A stretch of 64,000 nucleotides of DNA from Rhodobacterales bacterium (GTDB lineage Bacteria > Pseudomonadota > Alphaproteobacteria > Rhodobacterales > Rhodobacteraceae): NCBI GenBank assembly GCA_002746935.1, contig PDRW01000032.1, positions 1 to 64,000 of the forward strand, written 5' to 3'. The notes under the pieces were generated by a model. That model was not told the DNA's origin. It made no database searches and saw only the letters and a program-made list of their open reading frames with translations. This document shows positions 27,966 through 39,552 of the stretch, piece after piece; within the stretch, counting starts at the first letter, position 1; each line of letters begins with the position of its first letter. Position numbers and translations under genes: made by a program.

Positions 27966-28946
27966 TCAGAACTTCATGGTCACACCGACCTTGGCGAGGG
28001 AAACGCCGGTCTCGTTGACACCGTTGGCGTCGATACCACCGTTGACGGTGTCGTTGTCGAAGATGTAGGCCGCATCAATCGACACGCCGCCGCCGAGATC
28101 GTAGCTGCCGTTCACGCCGTAATCCCAGTCGTCATCCTCGCCATCGTCTTCGATGAACCCGCCGAAGGAGAAGGCGTCGATCGTGTAGCTGGCGCTGGCT
28201 TTGAAGTCCCAGTCTTCGACAACAGCGACGTATTTGGCTTCGACTTCACCGGAGAAGCCGCCCATCGCGGCCGATGCACCGACCGTGGCTTCGTAATCGT
28301 CGTCTTCTTCGACGAACTCATACTGGCCCCAGACCGAGTAGTCACCGAAGTTGTAGGTGCCTTTCAGGCCGTACTTGTCGTTGTCGTCGCCCCACTTGTA
28401 GTTGTACCAGGCTTTGACGCCGAAATCGCCGAAGTTGTAGGTGTAGGTGAAGTTGACCTTGCCGAAAACGTGAACCACGTCATCGTCGTCTGCGGAGATG
28501 TCATCGACAGTCGCGGTGCCGTTCGGGCCCTTGTATTCCATCTGGAACTTGCCCCAGTCGCCCGAGATCCAGACCTTGGCGTTCTTGACCGAACCGTCGT
28601 TCTTGCCATCGCCTTCGATCTTGCCGAAATCGTCTTCGGTGTGGTCATCCTCGAAGGAGAGGCCCGCGGCTTCCACGGTGACATTGGCGCCGGCTTCCAG
28701 GCCGCCATCGGTGGTGGTGGTCATGCCAGCGGTGAACTTGGCGGTCACTTCCGGCGAGAAGATGACGACATCGGTTTCGCCGGTGGTGCCGTCACCATCA
28801 AGGTCCTGACCCGCAGCTTCGTCCCAGTCCCAGGAAGCGCCGACGCCCATGTAGGCTTCGCCGGAGAAGGTGAAGTTCGTGTTGTCAGCAGCGGCGAAAC
28901 CGGCGGTGCCAGCCAGGATCGTCGACGCGAGAAGGATCTTTTTCAT
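27966..28946 (-). CDS. Outer membrane porin, strongly acidic
   Basis: A 326-residue Rhodobacter-type porin. It has a signal peptide (MKKILLASTILAGTAGFAAA), alternating beta-strand sequence throughout (for example FTYTYNFGDFGVKAWYNYKW) and a C-terminal Phe (VGVTMKF) typical of outer membrane barrels. Loops are packed with Asp and Glu (EDDHTEDDFGKIEGDGKND), suggesting cation preference and a marine host. The 5' UTR contains an inverted repeat at 28976-29001 and the gene ends in a strong terminator, consistent with a highly expressed single gene. Confidence 0.93.
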   Translation of the reverse strand: MKKILLASTILAGTAGFAAADNTNFTFSGEAYMGVGASWDWDEAAGQDLDGDGTTGETDVVIFSPEVTAKFTAGMTTTTDGGLEAGANVTVEAAGLSFEDDHTEDDFGKIEGDGKNDGSVKNAKVWISGDWGKFQMEYKGPNGTATVDDISADDDDVVHVFGKVNFTYTYNFGDFGVKAWYNYKWGDDNDKYGLKGTYNFGDYSVWGQYEFVEEDDDYEATVGASAAMGGFSGEVEAKYVAVVEDWDFKASASYTIDAFSFGGFIEDDGEDDDWDYGVNGSYDLGGGVSIDAAYIFDNDTVNGGIDANGVNETGVSLAKVGVTMKF

Positions 28947-29276
28947 TTCGTTTCCCTCGTTTTCTAAAGGTGCACCTCAATTCAGGGGAATCCGAATTGA
29001 GTATGAGATTTACCTCCCTCTTTCGGGGTATCTTTGCAAGCGATCCCGGATTGCCCCCGGATTTGCGGGCAGGGATGGTGCAGCTATGCCACAGTCGTTT
29101 CGCGCACCCGGGAACCCTTCCGTTCAGGCCATGCGCACCCCGCGTGCCGGGGCCTGAAACCGCCCTCGCGCGACGTGCAGAGCGGCCAACGGCACATGCC
29201 CCGGCGCCTCCCGAAAACGCTTGCCCGCAGGGATGGGCTTGGGTAGTTAGGAAGGGATTTTGACGGGGGTACAGGA
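28947..29276. other. Intergenic region between divergent porin and DUF3576 genes
   Basis: This 330-base stretch carries the porin promoter and leader. CTCAATTC (28976-28983) and GAATTGAG (28994-29001) form an 8-bp inverted repeat around ten bases, within the expected porin 5' UTR or promoter, and may be an operator or a leader hairpin. No gene is seen. Confidence 0.55.
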
Positions 29277-29774
29277 ATGCGCATCGGGCAGACCGCCACA
29301 CGGGTTCTCATGATAGCCGGGCTTCTCGGCCTCGCCGGTTGCAGCGGCCAGGAGGGTATGACGGGCAACGGCGCCGGTCCGGCACCAGCGGGCAACGAAC
29401 GCGCCGTGCGCCCGGAGGCGGAGCCGGAGCGCGAGACCATCTGGGATCTGTTCGCGGGGCGGGATGACCCGAACACCACCGTGGAGGTCAACAAATACCT
29501 CTGGAGCGCCGCGTTTGACGTGCTGAACTTCATGCCGCTCGAGGCCGCCGATCCGTTCTCGGGGGTGATGGTCTTCGGCTACGGCACCCCGCCCGGCGGC
29601 GGACGCGCCTACAAGGCCACGGTGTTCGTGAGCGATCCGGCGCTGGACGCGCGCTCCATCGAGGTGGCGCTGCAATCGCGCGGCGGGCCGGTTTCGGCCG
29701 AAACCGCCCATCAGGTGGAAGACGCGATTCTCGCCCGCGCCCGTCAGCTTCGGATCCAGGACCGAAAGCTCTGA
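29277..29774 (+). CDS. DUF3576 domain lipoprotein
   Basis: A 165-residue exported protein with signal peptide and lipobox ([14 protein letters not shown]). The mature part carries the family pattern [27 protein letters not shown], then [31 protein letters not shown] and [14 protein letters not shown]. Function is unknown; in Rhodobacterales it lies just upstream of leuS, as here (83 bases). It probably belongs to the cell envelope. Confidence 0.88.
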   Translation: MRIGQTATRVLMIAGLLGLAGCSGQEGMTGNGAGPAPAGNERAVRPEAEPERETIWDLFAGRDDPNTTVEVNKYLWSAAFDVLNFMPLEAADPFSGVMVFGYGTPPGGGRAYKATVFVSDPALDARSIEVALQSRGGPVSAETAHQVEDAILARARQLRIQDRKL

Positions 29775-29857
29775 CCCCGGGACCGGACCGCGCATCTCAG
29801 CAAGACGAAACCAGCGCCGGGCCCGAGCCCGGCGTTTGCATATCCGGAGAAACATGG

Positions 29858-32403
<2,546 letters not shown>

Positions 32404-32404
<1 letters not shown>

Positions 32405-33420
32405 TGAAACTCGCCCCCCGCGATGCCCCGCGGTTCTTCGCCAAACCCGACAGGGCCTGCGCGGGGGTGCTGATCTTCGGTGCGGACCCGATGCGGGTGG
32501 CGCTGAAACGCCAGCAGCTGATCGCCAATCTGATCGGCCCCGAAGGCGAGGCCGAGATGCGTCTGACCCGGATGTCGGGGGCGGATCTGCGCAGCGACCC
32601 GGCGATGCTGGCCGACGCGATCAAGGCGCAGGGCTTCTTCCCCGGCCCCCGCGTGGCTTTCGTGGAAGAGGCCACCGACGGGCTCACCAAACTCATCAAA
32701 CCCGCGCTGGAAACATGGGCCGAAGGCGACGCGATGGTGGTACTGACCGCCGGCAACCTCACGCCGCGCTCCTCCTTGCGGAAATATTTCGAGACCCATG
32801 GCAACGCCTATGCGGCGGGGATCTACGACGATCCCCCTTCCCGCGCCGAGATCGAGACCGAGCTTGCCAAGGCCGGGCTCACGCAGGTCTCGCCCGAGGC
32901 GATGACCGAGATCGTGGCGCTCTCGACCGCGCTCGACCCGGGCGATTTCCGCCAGACCATCGAGAAACTGTCGCTCTACAAGCTGAACGACCCGGGCCCC
33001 CTCACCCCCGCCGATATCGACGCCTGCGCCCCCGCCTCCACCGAAGCCGCGACCGACGATCTGCTTCATGCCGTCGCCGAGGGCCGTCCCGCCGATCTCG
33101 GGCCGCTGCTGCACCGGCTCGAGGCCCAAGGCACGCTGCCGGTGACCCTCTGCATCGCCGCCACCCGGCATTTCCGCACCCTCCACCTCGCGGCCGCAGA
33201 CCCGGAAGGCCCCGCCAAAGGGATCGCCCGCGCCCGGGTGCATTTCAAATCCCGCGACCGGATGATCCGTCAGGCCCGCGCCTGGGGCCCGGCCCGGCTT
33301 GAAGCCGCGCTGCACATGCTCATCGACACCGATCTGAACCTGCGCTCCTCCGCGCCCACCCCCAACACCGCCCTGATGGAACGCGTCCTCATCCGCCTCG
33401 CCTACATGCCACGCGGCTGA
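32404..33420 (+). CDS. holA: DNA polymerase III delta subunit
   Basis: Clamp-loader wrench subunit that opens the sliding clamp. The 338-residue protein begins MKLAPRDAPRFFAKPDRACA and shows the delta-type FGADPMRVALKRQQLIANL, VFVEEAT-like (VAFVEEATDGLTKLI), LTPRSSLRKYFE and ALDPGDFRQTIEKLSLY. In E. coli the order is leuS-lptE-holA; here holA follows leuS directly. The gene is followed by intergenic element copy 2. Confidence 0.93.
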
Positions 33421-33426
33421 CCTTCC

Positions 33427-33477
33427 TTTTTCCTGGGAAAATACTCCGCAGGGGTCCGGGGGCGCGAAACCCCCGGG
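33427..33477 (+). repeat. Intergenic element, copy 2 (TTTCCTGG...AAATACTCCG)
   Basis: TTTTTCCTGGGAAAATACTC then CCGGGGG, a 7-base loop and CCCCCGG, directly after the holA stop. It matches the element after ispE (13860) in its TTTCCTGG and AATACTCCG blocks and in its terminal G/C hairpin. Confidence 0.55.
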
Positions 33478-33540
33478 CTTTGCCACTTTCAAACAAAGCC
33501 GGGCACTGCTGCCGCAATGCCCTCGCTTCAGCTCGCGAGG

Positions 33541-33717
33541 GGGCGGGTACCCCCCAATTTTGCGGGGCCTGGTCGTCGAATTCAAGCGGCCATCATCAGG
33601 TTCCGAGCGGGTGTCATGCTGCCGGTTCCCATGCTGGGACGATCGTTGTTGCAAGGCCAGAGCCATTCGGTGGCAATCTGCTGCACCTCCCCGATACTTT
33701 CGAAGATGTAGTGCTCC
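33541..33717 (-). mobile_element. IS3-family transposase fragment (C-terminal end)
   Basis: On the minus strand the last 44 codons before TGA 33582 read HYIFESIGEVQQIATEWLW, then NNDRPSMGTGSMTPARNL and MMAA. This is the usual C-terminus of IS3-type OrfB transposases (pattern W-x-Y-N-x2-R-P-x3-G-x2-T-P). Past the stop, AAAATTGGGGGGTACC resembles an IS3 terminal repeat. The N-terminal part is missing and the fragment abuts an integrase fragment, so it is a dead remnant. Confidence 0.65.
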
Positions 33718-33930
33718 ACCCGCGCGGCCGGGATCAACAAAAGCGCGCACGGCCTCCGCAAGGCCCGCGCCGTCGCCCTCGCCGACGCCACCACCCACCA
33801 GATCGGCGCCTGGACCGGCCACGAAAGCCTCAAGGAGGTCGAGCACTACACGATCAAGGCCGACAGGCGGCGGGCGGTGATGGGGCAAGCACGGACAATT
33901 CCAACCACGGACGAGGCGAACACGCCCTGA
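33718..33930 (+). pseudogene. Tyrosine recombinase (integrase) C-terminal fragment
   Basis: The last ~70 codons of a phage-type integrase: SAHGLRKARAVALADATTHQ, then IGAWTGHESLKEVEHYTIKA and DRRRAVM. The H-x2-R box, the later His of GHESL and the nucleophilic Tyr (EVEHY) are present, but no start codon or N-terminal domains remain. It is truncated where the IS3 fragment begins and sits about 370 bases from tRNA-Arg, a common integration target. Confidence 0.7.
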
Positions 33931-34297
33931 GGTCACGGCCGCGCGCCAGAACGCCTTGCTCCGCAACCTCTTCCTGTGTTTATACGGAAAGAGAGCCAAT
34001 CATGTCCTCTGCACCGATGCAATGGCGCACTCGAAAACACATTGTCGAAGGCGACCAGCCCCCCTGCCGCGCCCGAGGCTATGCGGATGAAACCAAAACC
34101 GGCCGACTCCCTCAGCAGCCACGACAGGATGGGCGTTCACACCGAGCCCTTCGCTCGCAGCCTTCCCCTCGCGCCAATCGACGCCCCTTTTTCAGCCGCC
34201 CCGATAGGGCGAACAAAGAACGAAACTGGCAAACCGTACCGCGCAAAGTGGCAAACTGCGGAAAATTCCGTGTTTTATCAGCTGATTGAAAGGAGAT
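33931..34297. other. Island remnant without a recognisable gene
   Basis: The stretch between the integrase fragment and tRNA-Arg has one plausible start (ATG 34001 after GGAAAGAGAG), opening an ORF to 34289 (MSSAPMQWRTRKHIVEGDQP...) that I cannot assign. Short GGCAAAC repeats occur near 34230-34255. It looks like leftover island DNA. Confidence 0.4.
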
Positions 34298-34374
34298 TGG
34301 CGCGCTGGGGAGGATTCGAACCCCCGACCCCTTGATTCGTAGTCAAGTACTCTATCCAACTGAGCTACCAGCGC
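34298..34374 (-). tRNA. tRNA-Arg (anticodon ACG), CCA encoded
   Basis: Read on the minus strand it begins GCGCTGGTAGCTCAGTTGG. Acceptor arms GCGCTGG and CCAGCGC pair over 7 bp, the anticodon stem CTTGA / TCAAG encloses CTACGAA (anticodon ACG), the T-arm carries GGTTCGAATCC, the discriminator is G and CCA is encoded. All four arms fold, so the gene appears intact even though a decayed mobile island lies on its 3' side. Confidence 0.97.
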
Positions 34375-34427
34375 GCGGGTAGCGGGGATGTAGCGGGCCT
34401 TGCGGAGGGATGCAAGGGGGATTCTGT

Positions 34428-35819
34428 TCAGCTTGCGGCGGTTTCGAGGCCGCGCGGAAGATGCACGGCGAAACGAGTGCCGGCGGGGCCGGTCGAGACC
34501 AGCTCCAGACGTCCGCCGTGGCCGCGGGCGAGGTCGGCGGCGATGGCAAGGCCGAGGCCGGTGCCACCCTTTCGGGTGCCGGCAGAGAAGGGCTGGAACA
34601 GGGTCTCGCGGGCTTTCGCCGGCAGGCCGGGGCCGGTGTCGCGCACGGCGATGGACCATTCTGCCTCGTCTTCGGCGGCGGTCACGGCGATCTCGCCCGC
34701 GCACCCGGTGGCCTCGATGGCCTGACGGGCGTTGCGCACCAGATTGCTCAGGATCCGGTGCAGCTGTTCCGCATCGGCGCGCAGGGTAAGCCCGGGCGGG
34801 ATTTCGGCGGTGAAGACAATCCCGCAATCGCCGCAAGCGAGGCGTTCGCTTTCCAGCACGTCTTCGACGATCCCGGCGAGCGGCACGCGGGCAAGCCGCG
34901 GGGCCGGGTCTTCGGCGCGGCCGAAGGAGAGCGTCGCCTCGGTGAGGTTCACCGCACGGTCGATCGAGCCGATCAGCTTCGGCACCGTGCGCTGGACGCC
35001 TGGGTCTGCGCTCATCTCCACCCGGTCGGCGAACAGCTGGGCGGTGGTGAGGATGTTGCGCAGATCATGGCTGATCCGCGCCACCGCACCGCCGAGGCGG
35101 GCGAGGCGTTCCTTCTGTTTCAGCGCTTGCGCGAGTTCGGTCTGCATGTCGTGCAGCGCCACCTCCGCCTCGCGAAGCTCGCTGAGTTTCGAACTCGGGT
35201 CCAGCACCCGGCGGGCGTCTTCCGGCGCCTTGGCCCAGGATTGCATGGAGCTCACCACCGCCCTGACCGGACGGACGAACATCACCCGCACCACGAGAAA
35301 CAGGAGCCCCGCGGTGATGCCCGAGATCACCAGCGAAACCCAGAGGATATTACGGCTGAAGTCGACCATGGCGGCGTGGAGCGGCTGTGCCGGCAGGGTC
35401 ACCTCGATTTGCAGCCCGCCCATGCCGACGGGGGCGCCGATCACCCGGATCACCGCGTCGTCGGGGTCGAGCAGGCGGGCAAGTGCGTCGCGGATCAGCG
35501 CCGCCTGCGAGGGCGCGCGCAGGTCGAAAGTGGCCTGCACCGGCGAGGGCACCGGTGACGACAGAACCAGTTCCCGCGCCTCGTCGCGCAGCAGCACGAC
35601 GTTGTAGATCCCCGCGGTCTGGAGCAGTTCCTGTTCGAGCGCGGGGTCGAGGATGTCGTCGGCCAGGAGCGCCAGCGAGGCGATCTGGGCGCGTTCGAGG
35701 CGCGCGCGCAGGTAGTCCTCGCGGAAGCCCGCGATCGAGGGCACGAAGATCAGCACCTCCGCCAGCATCACGAAGGCGATGGTCAAAACCAGAAAACGGC
35801 CGGACAGGGTGTTGAACAT
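34428..35819 (-). CDS. Membrane sensor histidine kinase
   Basis: A 463-residue two-component kinase. Two membrane helices (about 9-30 and 158-180) flank a ~125-residue periplasmic sensor region; HAMP follows. The phospho-acceptor is His251 in ISHDLRNILTTAQLF. The ATPase domain has the N-box NLVRNARQAIEA, the G1 box DTGPGL and the G2 box [10 protein letters not shown]. No response regulator is next to it in the window; the nearest orphan regulator is at 25653, too far to link by position. Confidence 0.92.
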   Translation of the reverse strand: MFNTLSGRFLVLTIAFVMLAEVLIFVPSIAGFREDYLRARLERAQIASLALLADDILDPALEQELLQTAGIYNVVLLRDEARELVLSSPVPSPVQATFDLRAPSQAALIRDALARLLDPDDAVIRVIGAPVGMGGLQIEVTLPAQPLHAAMVDFSRNILWVSLVISGITAGLLFLVVRVMFVRPVRAVVSSMQSWAKAPEDARRVLDPSSKLSELREAEVALHDMQTELAQALKQKERLARLGGAVARISHDLRNILTTAQLFADRVEMSADPGVQRTVPKLIGSIDRAVNLTEATLSFGRAEDPAPRLARVPLAGIVEDVLESERLACGDCGIVFTAEIPPGLTLRADAEQLHRILSNLVRNARQAIEATGCAGEIAVTAAEDEAEWSIAVRDTGPGLPAKARETLFQPFSAGTRKGGTGLGLAIAADLARGHGGRLELVSTGPAGTRFAVHLPRGLETAAS

Positions 35820-35837
35820 GGGCGCCTCGCCGGGGGG

Positions 35838-37208
35838 TCAGGGCAGAAACCGTTGCACCATGCGCACCATACGCGCGACCCATGGATTATCAAACAGGCG
35901 CGGTGCGAACCATGCCCCCGCGGCGCGTTTGCTAAGCTCGGCGCGGGTCGGATAGGGCAGGATCGTGCCGGCGATGGCGCCGAGTTTGAGGCGCCCGGAT
36001 ATGGCGAGCGACCACAGGGCGATCTGCTCGCTGGCGCCCGCGCCCACCATCGTCGCCCCGACCGGACGGCCCTTGACCGCCATCACCTTGAGGAAACCGG
36101 CAGGGCGTCCGGTGGTGCTGGCGGCGATGGCGCGGTCGTTGTCGGCAAGGTCGGCCCGCAGCACCTCGAGCTTGTCGTGGGTCGCGCGGGCCTCGGCCTC
36201 GGTGAGCCCGACCTGGGCGAGTTCCGGCGCGGTATGGAGCGCACGGGGGATGTGGCTGGTGCGGGCATTCACCGGCAGGCCGAAAAGCGCGGCCCGCAGC
36301 ACCAGCCCGGCGTGGTAGCCCGCCAGATGGGTAAACCCCGCGCCGCAGGTCACGTCGCCAATGGCGTAGATGCGGCGGTTGCTGGTGCGCATCCGCTTGT
36401 CGGTGACGATGCCGTCGGGCCCGAAAGCGACCCCCGCCGCATCGAGCCCGAGCCCGTCGACCGCGGGCACCCGCCCGGCCGCCACCAGCAGATGCGAGCC
36501 GGTGATGTCACCGACGGTGGTCTCGAGCGCGACACCTTCCGGCGCGAGCCGGGCGGCGGTGACCTGCGTTTGCTCAAGGATCCGCACCCCCCGGCCGCGC
36601 ATGGCGTCAAGCACCAGCGCCACGGCCTCCGGGTCTTCGCGGCCCAGCGCCCGGCCCGCCTCGATGACACTCACCCTGGCGCCGAGCCGCCGGTGCGCCT
36701 CGGCCATCTCCAGCCCCACCGGACCACCGCCCAGCACCAGCAGATGCGCCGGCTGTGTGTCGAGGCCGAAAAGGGTTTCGTTGGTGAGATAGGGCAGCGC
36801 GTCGAGCCCGGGAATGTCGGGCACGAAGGGGCGCGACCCGGTGGCAATGACGAACCGGCGGGCGGAAATGCGGCTGTCTCCGGTGGTCACCTCGCGCCGG
36901 CCGGTAAACCGCGCGAAGCCGCGCAGCACCGTGACCCCCAGCCCCTCGAACCGTTCGGCGGAATCATGCGGGGCAATCGCCGCGATGGCGCTGCGCATAT
37001 GGGTGTGCGCGGCGTCCCAGCCGAGCCCGGCGCGCCCCGCGGCCAGCAGCGCCTTCGAGGGCACGCAGCCGGTGTTGAGGCAATCGCCCCCCATCTCCGC
37101 CCCCTCGATCAGCACCACCCGCGCCCCCATCTGCGCCGCCCCCGCCGCCACCGAAAGCCCCCCGGCCCCGGCGCCGATGATGCAGATGTCGGTGTCGATG
37201 CGGGTCAT
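35838..37208 (-). CDS. FAD-dependent disulfide oxidoreductase (lipoamide dehydrogenase/MerA-like)
   Basis: A 456-residue class I flavoprotein disulfide reductase: FAD site DICIIGAGAGGLSVAAGAAQ, redox pair GGDCLNTGCVPSKALL, NAD(P) site LLVLGGGPVGLEMAEAHRR and RIYAIGDVTCG. The C-terminal His-Glu motif of true lipoamide dehydrogenases is replaced by LPYPTRAELSKRAA, and there is no heavy-metal domain, so it is a distinct subfamily. It is translationally coupled (ATGA) to a TVP38-type membrane protein; such pairs recur in bacteria, suggesting membrane-linked thiol chemistry. Confidence 0.88.
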   Translation of the reverse strand: MTRIDTDICIIGAGAGGLSVAAGAAQMGARVVLIEGAEMGGDCLNTGCVPSKALLAAGRAGLGWDAAHTHMRSAIAAIAPHDSAERFEGLGVTVLRGFARFTGRREVTTGDSRISARRFVIATGSRPFVPDIPGLDALPYLTNETLFGLDTQPAHLLVLGGGPVGLEMAEAHRRLGARVSVIEAGRALGREDPEAVALVLDAMRGRGVRILEQTQVTAARLAPEGVALETTVGDITGSHLLVAAGRVPAVDGLGLDAAGVAFGPDGIVTDKRMRTSNRRIYAIGDVTCGAGFTHLAGYHAGLVLRAALFGLPVNARTSHIPRALHTAPELAQVGLTEAEARATHDKLEVLRADLADNDRAIAASTTGRPAGFLKVMAVKGRPVGATMVGAGASEQIALWSLAISGRLKLGAIAGTILPYPTRAELSKRAAGAWFAPRLFDNPWVARMVRMVQRFLP

Positions 37209-37915
37209 GCGCGGTCTTTCCGGAAGGGTCTCAGCAGCATCGGCAGTGCGGTGAGCAGGCTGAGGCCGAGGAGGGGCAACAGGATATGGGGCGCGAAGAT
37301 GACGCCGAGGTCGGGGCGGGTTCCGGCGTCGAACATCTCGCCGAGCCCCGCGCCCATGGCGGTATAGACCAGCGCGCCCGGCAGGATGCCCAGCGCCGTG
37401 GTGATGAAGAACCGGTGGAGCGGCACCGCCAGCAGCCCCGGGATCACATTGGCGACGAAGAACGGCACCGCCGGCACGAGGCGCATCAGAAACAGCACCG
37501 ACCATTGGTCGCGGTCGAGCCCGCGTTTGAGGCGCGCGATGCGGCTTTCGGAGGCGTCGAGCCGGGCCGCGAGGGCCTCGCCGAGCCCGCTGCGGGTGGC
37601 GAGGAAGATCAGCACCGCGCCGGTGGTCGCGGAAGCGGCATTGTAGACGAGGCCGGGGAACAGCCCGAAGAGGAAGCCGCCGGTCAGCGTCGCGATGGTG
37701 GCGCCGGGGAGCGACAGGGCGACGATGCCGATATAGGCGGCGCAGAACAGGGCCGCGGCGAGGGCGTGGTTTTCGGCCACGCGGGCTTCAAGCAGGGCGC
37801 GGTTGGCCGCGAGGCTGTCGAAGGTGAGATACGGCCGCAGCCAGATCAGCCCGGCGACGGCCGCAATGGCGATCACCAGCAGCGGCAGGCGTTTGAGGTG
37901 GGTGGGTCTTGGCAT
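37205..37915 (-). CDS. TVP38/TMEM64 family membrane protein
   Basis: A 236-residue integral membrane protein of the DedA-like VTT superfamily. Recognisable parts are LSLPGATIATLTGGFLFGLF, LIFLATRSGLGEALAARLDA and LRLVPAVPFFVANVIPGLLA. Homologues move lipids or ions, or support membrane homeostasis; the substrate is unknown. Its stop overlaps the start of the flavoprotein. A G-rich imperfect repeat (37939-37985) lies immediately upstream of its start. Confidence 0.88.
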   Translation of the reverse strand: MPRPTHLKRLPLLVIAIAAVAGLIWLRPYLTFDSLAANRALLEARVAENHALAAALFCAAYIGIVALSLPGATIATLTGGFLFGLFPGLVYNAASATTGAVLIFLATRSGLGEALAARLDASESRIARLKRGLDRDQWSVLFLMRLVPAVPFFVANVIPGLLAVPLHRFFITTALGILPGALVYTAMGAGLGEMFDAGTRPDLGVIFAPHILLPLLGLSLLTALPMLLRPFRKDRA

Positions 37916-37938
37916 CTCCGGCTTCGGGCTTTGGCCCC

Positions 37939-37985
37939 CGGGTTTTCAGGGGGTTTCGGGGGGTTTTCGGTGGGCTTTCAGGGGG
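37939..37985 (+). repeat. G-rich imperfect tandem repeat
   Basis: On the plus strand about four units of G-tract plus TTTTC/TTTCG occur in 47 bases. Four or more runs of three or more G with 3-7 base spacers fit the usual G-quadruplex pattern. It sits in the 5' region of the TVP38 gene, on the non-template-complementary strand. Confidence 0.5.
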
Positions 37986-38018
37986 TATGGCCTGTCCCGG
38001 CGCCGATGCCCAGAGATT

Positions 38019-38417
38019 TTAACACAGAGATTTTGGCGCGGTTTCCCGCGGCTCCGGCTCGAGGAATTCGAGGCGGTTGCCGAAAGGGTCGTCGGTATAG
38101 AAGCGGTTGAAACCGGGGAGATCGGCGTCGGGCCGGATGTCGCAGCCCCCCGCGGCGAGGCGGTCGGCAAGTGCTGCGAGCCCCCCGAGCCCACGGACAC
38201 GAAACGCCACATGGGCTTTCTTCGCCGGGCGGAACGGCTGTTCGACCCCGAGATGGACCCGGATGTTGCCGCGTTCGAACCACAGGCCGCCGCGCGCCGC
38301 CAGAACGGGCGGTTTCTCCACCACCTCAAGGCCGAGGAGACCAGAGTAGAAATCCCGGGCGGCGGCTTCCGCGCCCTTTGGCATGGCGAGCTGGACGTGA
38401 TGGAGGTCTTCGAGCAT
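38019..38417 (-). CDS. VOC (glyoxalase/dioxygenase-fold) protein
   Basis: A 132-residue metal-enzyme fold. It starts [20 protein letters not shown] and has the paired beta-alpha-beta-beta-beta units with candidate metal ligands His (HHVQL), Glu and a C-terminal Glu ([11 protein letters not shown]). The ATG at 38417 follows ACAAGGAG. Function within the VOC superfamily is open. A 14-base direct repeat covers its TAA. Confidence 0.82.
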   Translation of the reverse strand: MLEDLHHVQLAMPKGAEAAARDFYSGLLGLEVVEKPPVLAARGGLWFERGNIRVHLGVEQPFRPAKKAHVAFRVRGLGGLAALADRLAAGGCDIRPDADLPGFNRFYTDDPFGNRLEFLEPEPRETAPKSLC

Positions 38418-38605
38418 GCTGGCTCCTTGTATACTATAGCATACAATACCCCGCCGCAGCCGTTCCGGCAAGCCCGCAGCCAGAGGTTTCCGCGAAAGGC
38501 CGTTTGACTTGGGCCGAAACCGCGCCTATAGACCGGCTTCTAATGGATTTGCCCCCGATTCCACCGGGCAATCGGGGCATGCGACGATATGGACGGAGAC
38601 GGGCG

Positions 38606-38740
38606 ATGAAACGCACCTTTCAACCCTCGAACCTGGTTCGCAAGCGCCGCCACGGCTTCCGTGCGCGCATGGCGACCAAGGGTGGCCGCAGGATTCTCAA
38701 CGCGCGTCGTGCGCGCGGCCGCAAGAAGCTGAGCGCCTGA
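38606..38740 (+). CDS. rpmH: 50S ribosomal protein L34
   Basis: A 44-residue basic ribosomal protein, [20 protein letters not shown] then [20 protein letters not shown]. Identity is certain. It is followed by rnpA 23 bases downstream, the standard order. Confidence 0.99.
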   Translation: MKRTFQPSNLVRKRRHGFRARMATKGGRRILNARRARGRKKLSA

Positions 38741-38763
38741 GCAAGCTTTCCCGTGAAGAGACA

Positions 38764-39228
38764 ATGATGCCGCCGGAGGCCCTGCCAGACGACAGACCCC
38801 CGGCGGCTTCTCTGTGTGCGGATGGCGCGAGCGGCGCGCGGCGGCTCGTCGTGCTCGACAAACGCGCCGATTTTCTCGCCTGCGCCCGGGGCCGCAAGGC
38901 CCCTGCCCCCGCCTTTCTGCTGCAAGCCCGCCGCCGCATCACCGCTGAACCGGCGGGCCCCAAGCCTAAAAAACCGCCGGAGAAATTACCGGAGACGCCA
39001 GTGCGCGTGGGCTTTACCGCGTCGAAAAAGATCGGCAACGCGGTCGCCCGCAACCGCGCCAAACGGCGGCTGCGCGCCCTCGCCCGCGCGGTGCTGGCGC
39101 GCGAAGCCCGGCCCGGATGGGATTATGTACTGGTCGCCCGCCGCGACGCCACCGCCACCTGCCCCTTCGCAGAGATGAAACGCGATCTGTCGCGCGCGCT
39201 CGAGCGCGTTCACAGCCCGAAACCCTGA
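38764..39228 (+). CDS. rnpA: Ribonuclease P protein component
   Basis: Protein subunit of RNase P, which matures the 5' end of tRNAs. The 154-residue product has VRVGFTASKKIGNAVARNRA followed by KRRLRALARAV, the RNR-type RNA-binding signature. The N-terminus is longer and Pro/Ala-rich, as in other Rhodobacterales. ATG 38764 is used. In many bacteria yidD and yidC come next; here about 1 kb of decayed insertion DNA follows instead. Confidence 0.95.
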   Translation: MMPPEALPDDRPPAASLCADGASGARRLVVLDKRADFLACARGRKAPAPAFLLQARRRITAEPAGPKPKKPPEKLPETPVRVGFTASKKIGNAVARNRAKRRLRALARAVLAREARPGWDYVLVARRDATATCPFAEMKRDLSRALERVHSPKP

Positions 39229-39405
39229 CGCCGTTGCGCGCTCAGGTAGATGTCTGGCCGAAGCGGAGCCCGCCCCCAACACAGTTGAAAACTGTCATTC
39301 CCCGACCACGGCTGTGCCATCATCGTCAAGCCGACAGGTTGGCGGGGTATCTGGCCAACAGGATGGGCCATGACGCCCTCTGCTTCTGGAACAAGGCCGA
39401 CTTGA

Positions 39406-39552
39406 ATGACCCGTTTTCAAAACAGGTCACACACCGCATCCATTGCCGCAAGATATCTTCGGAATTATGACGGGGCCTATTATTGGTTCAAGGAGGTGGC
39501 GCGACGCGATGACCCCCTGACCCGGGACCAGGCTGGCCTCACGCCGCAATAA
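39406..39552 (+). pseudogene. Possible Sel1-repeat gene remnant
   Basis: A 48-codon ORF ends RYLRNYDGAYYWFKEVARRD, resembling one Sel1/TPR repeat (pattern A-x-x-W-F-x-x-A-A-x-x-G). It stops soon after at TAA 39550. With one partial repeat only, it is either a fragment or chance. Confidence 0.3.

Noticed and set aside
35838-37208. True dihydrolipoamide dehydrogenase or mercuric reductase
   Set aside because: The C-terminal His-Glu pair of lipoamide dehydrogenase and the C-terminal mercury cysteines are not present, so only the broader family is called.
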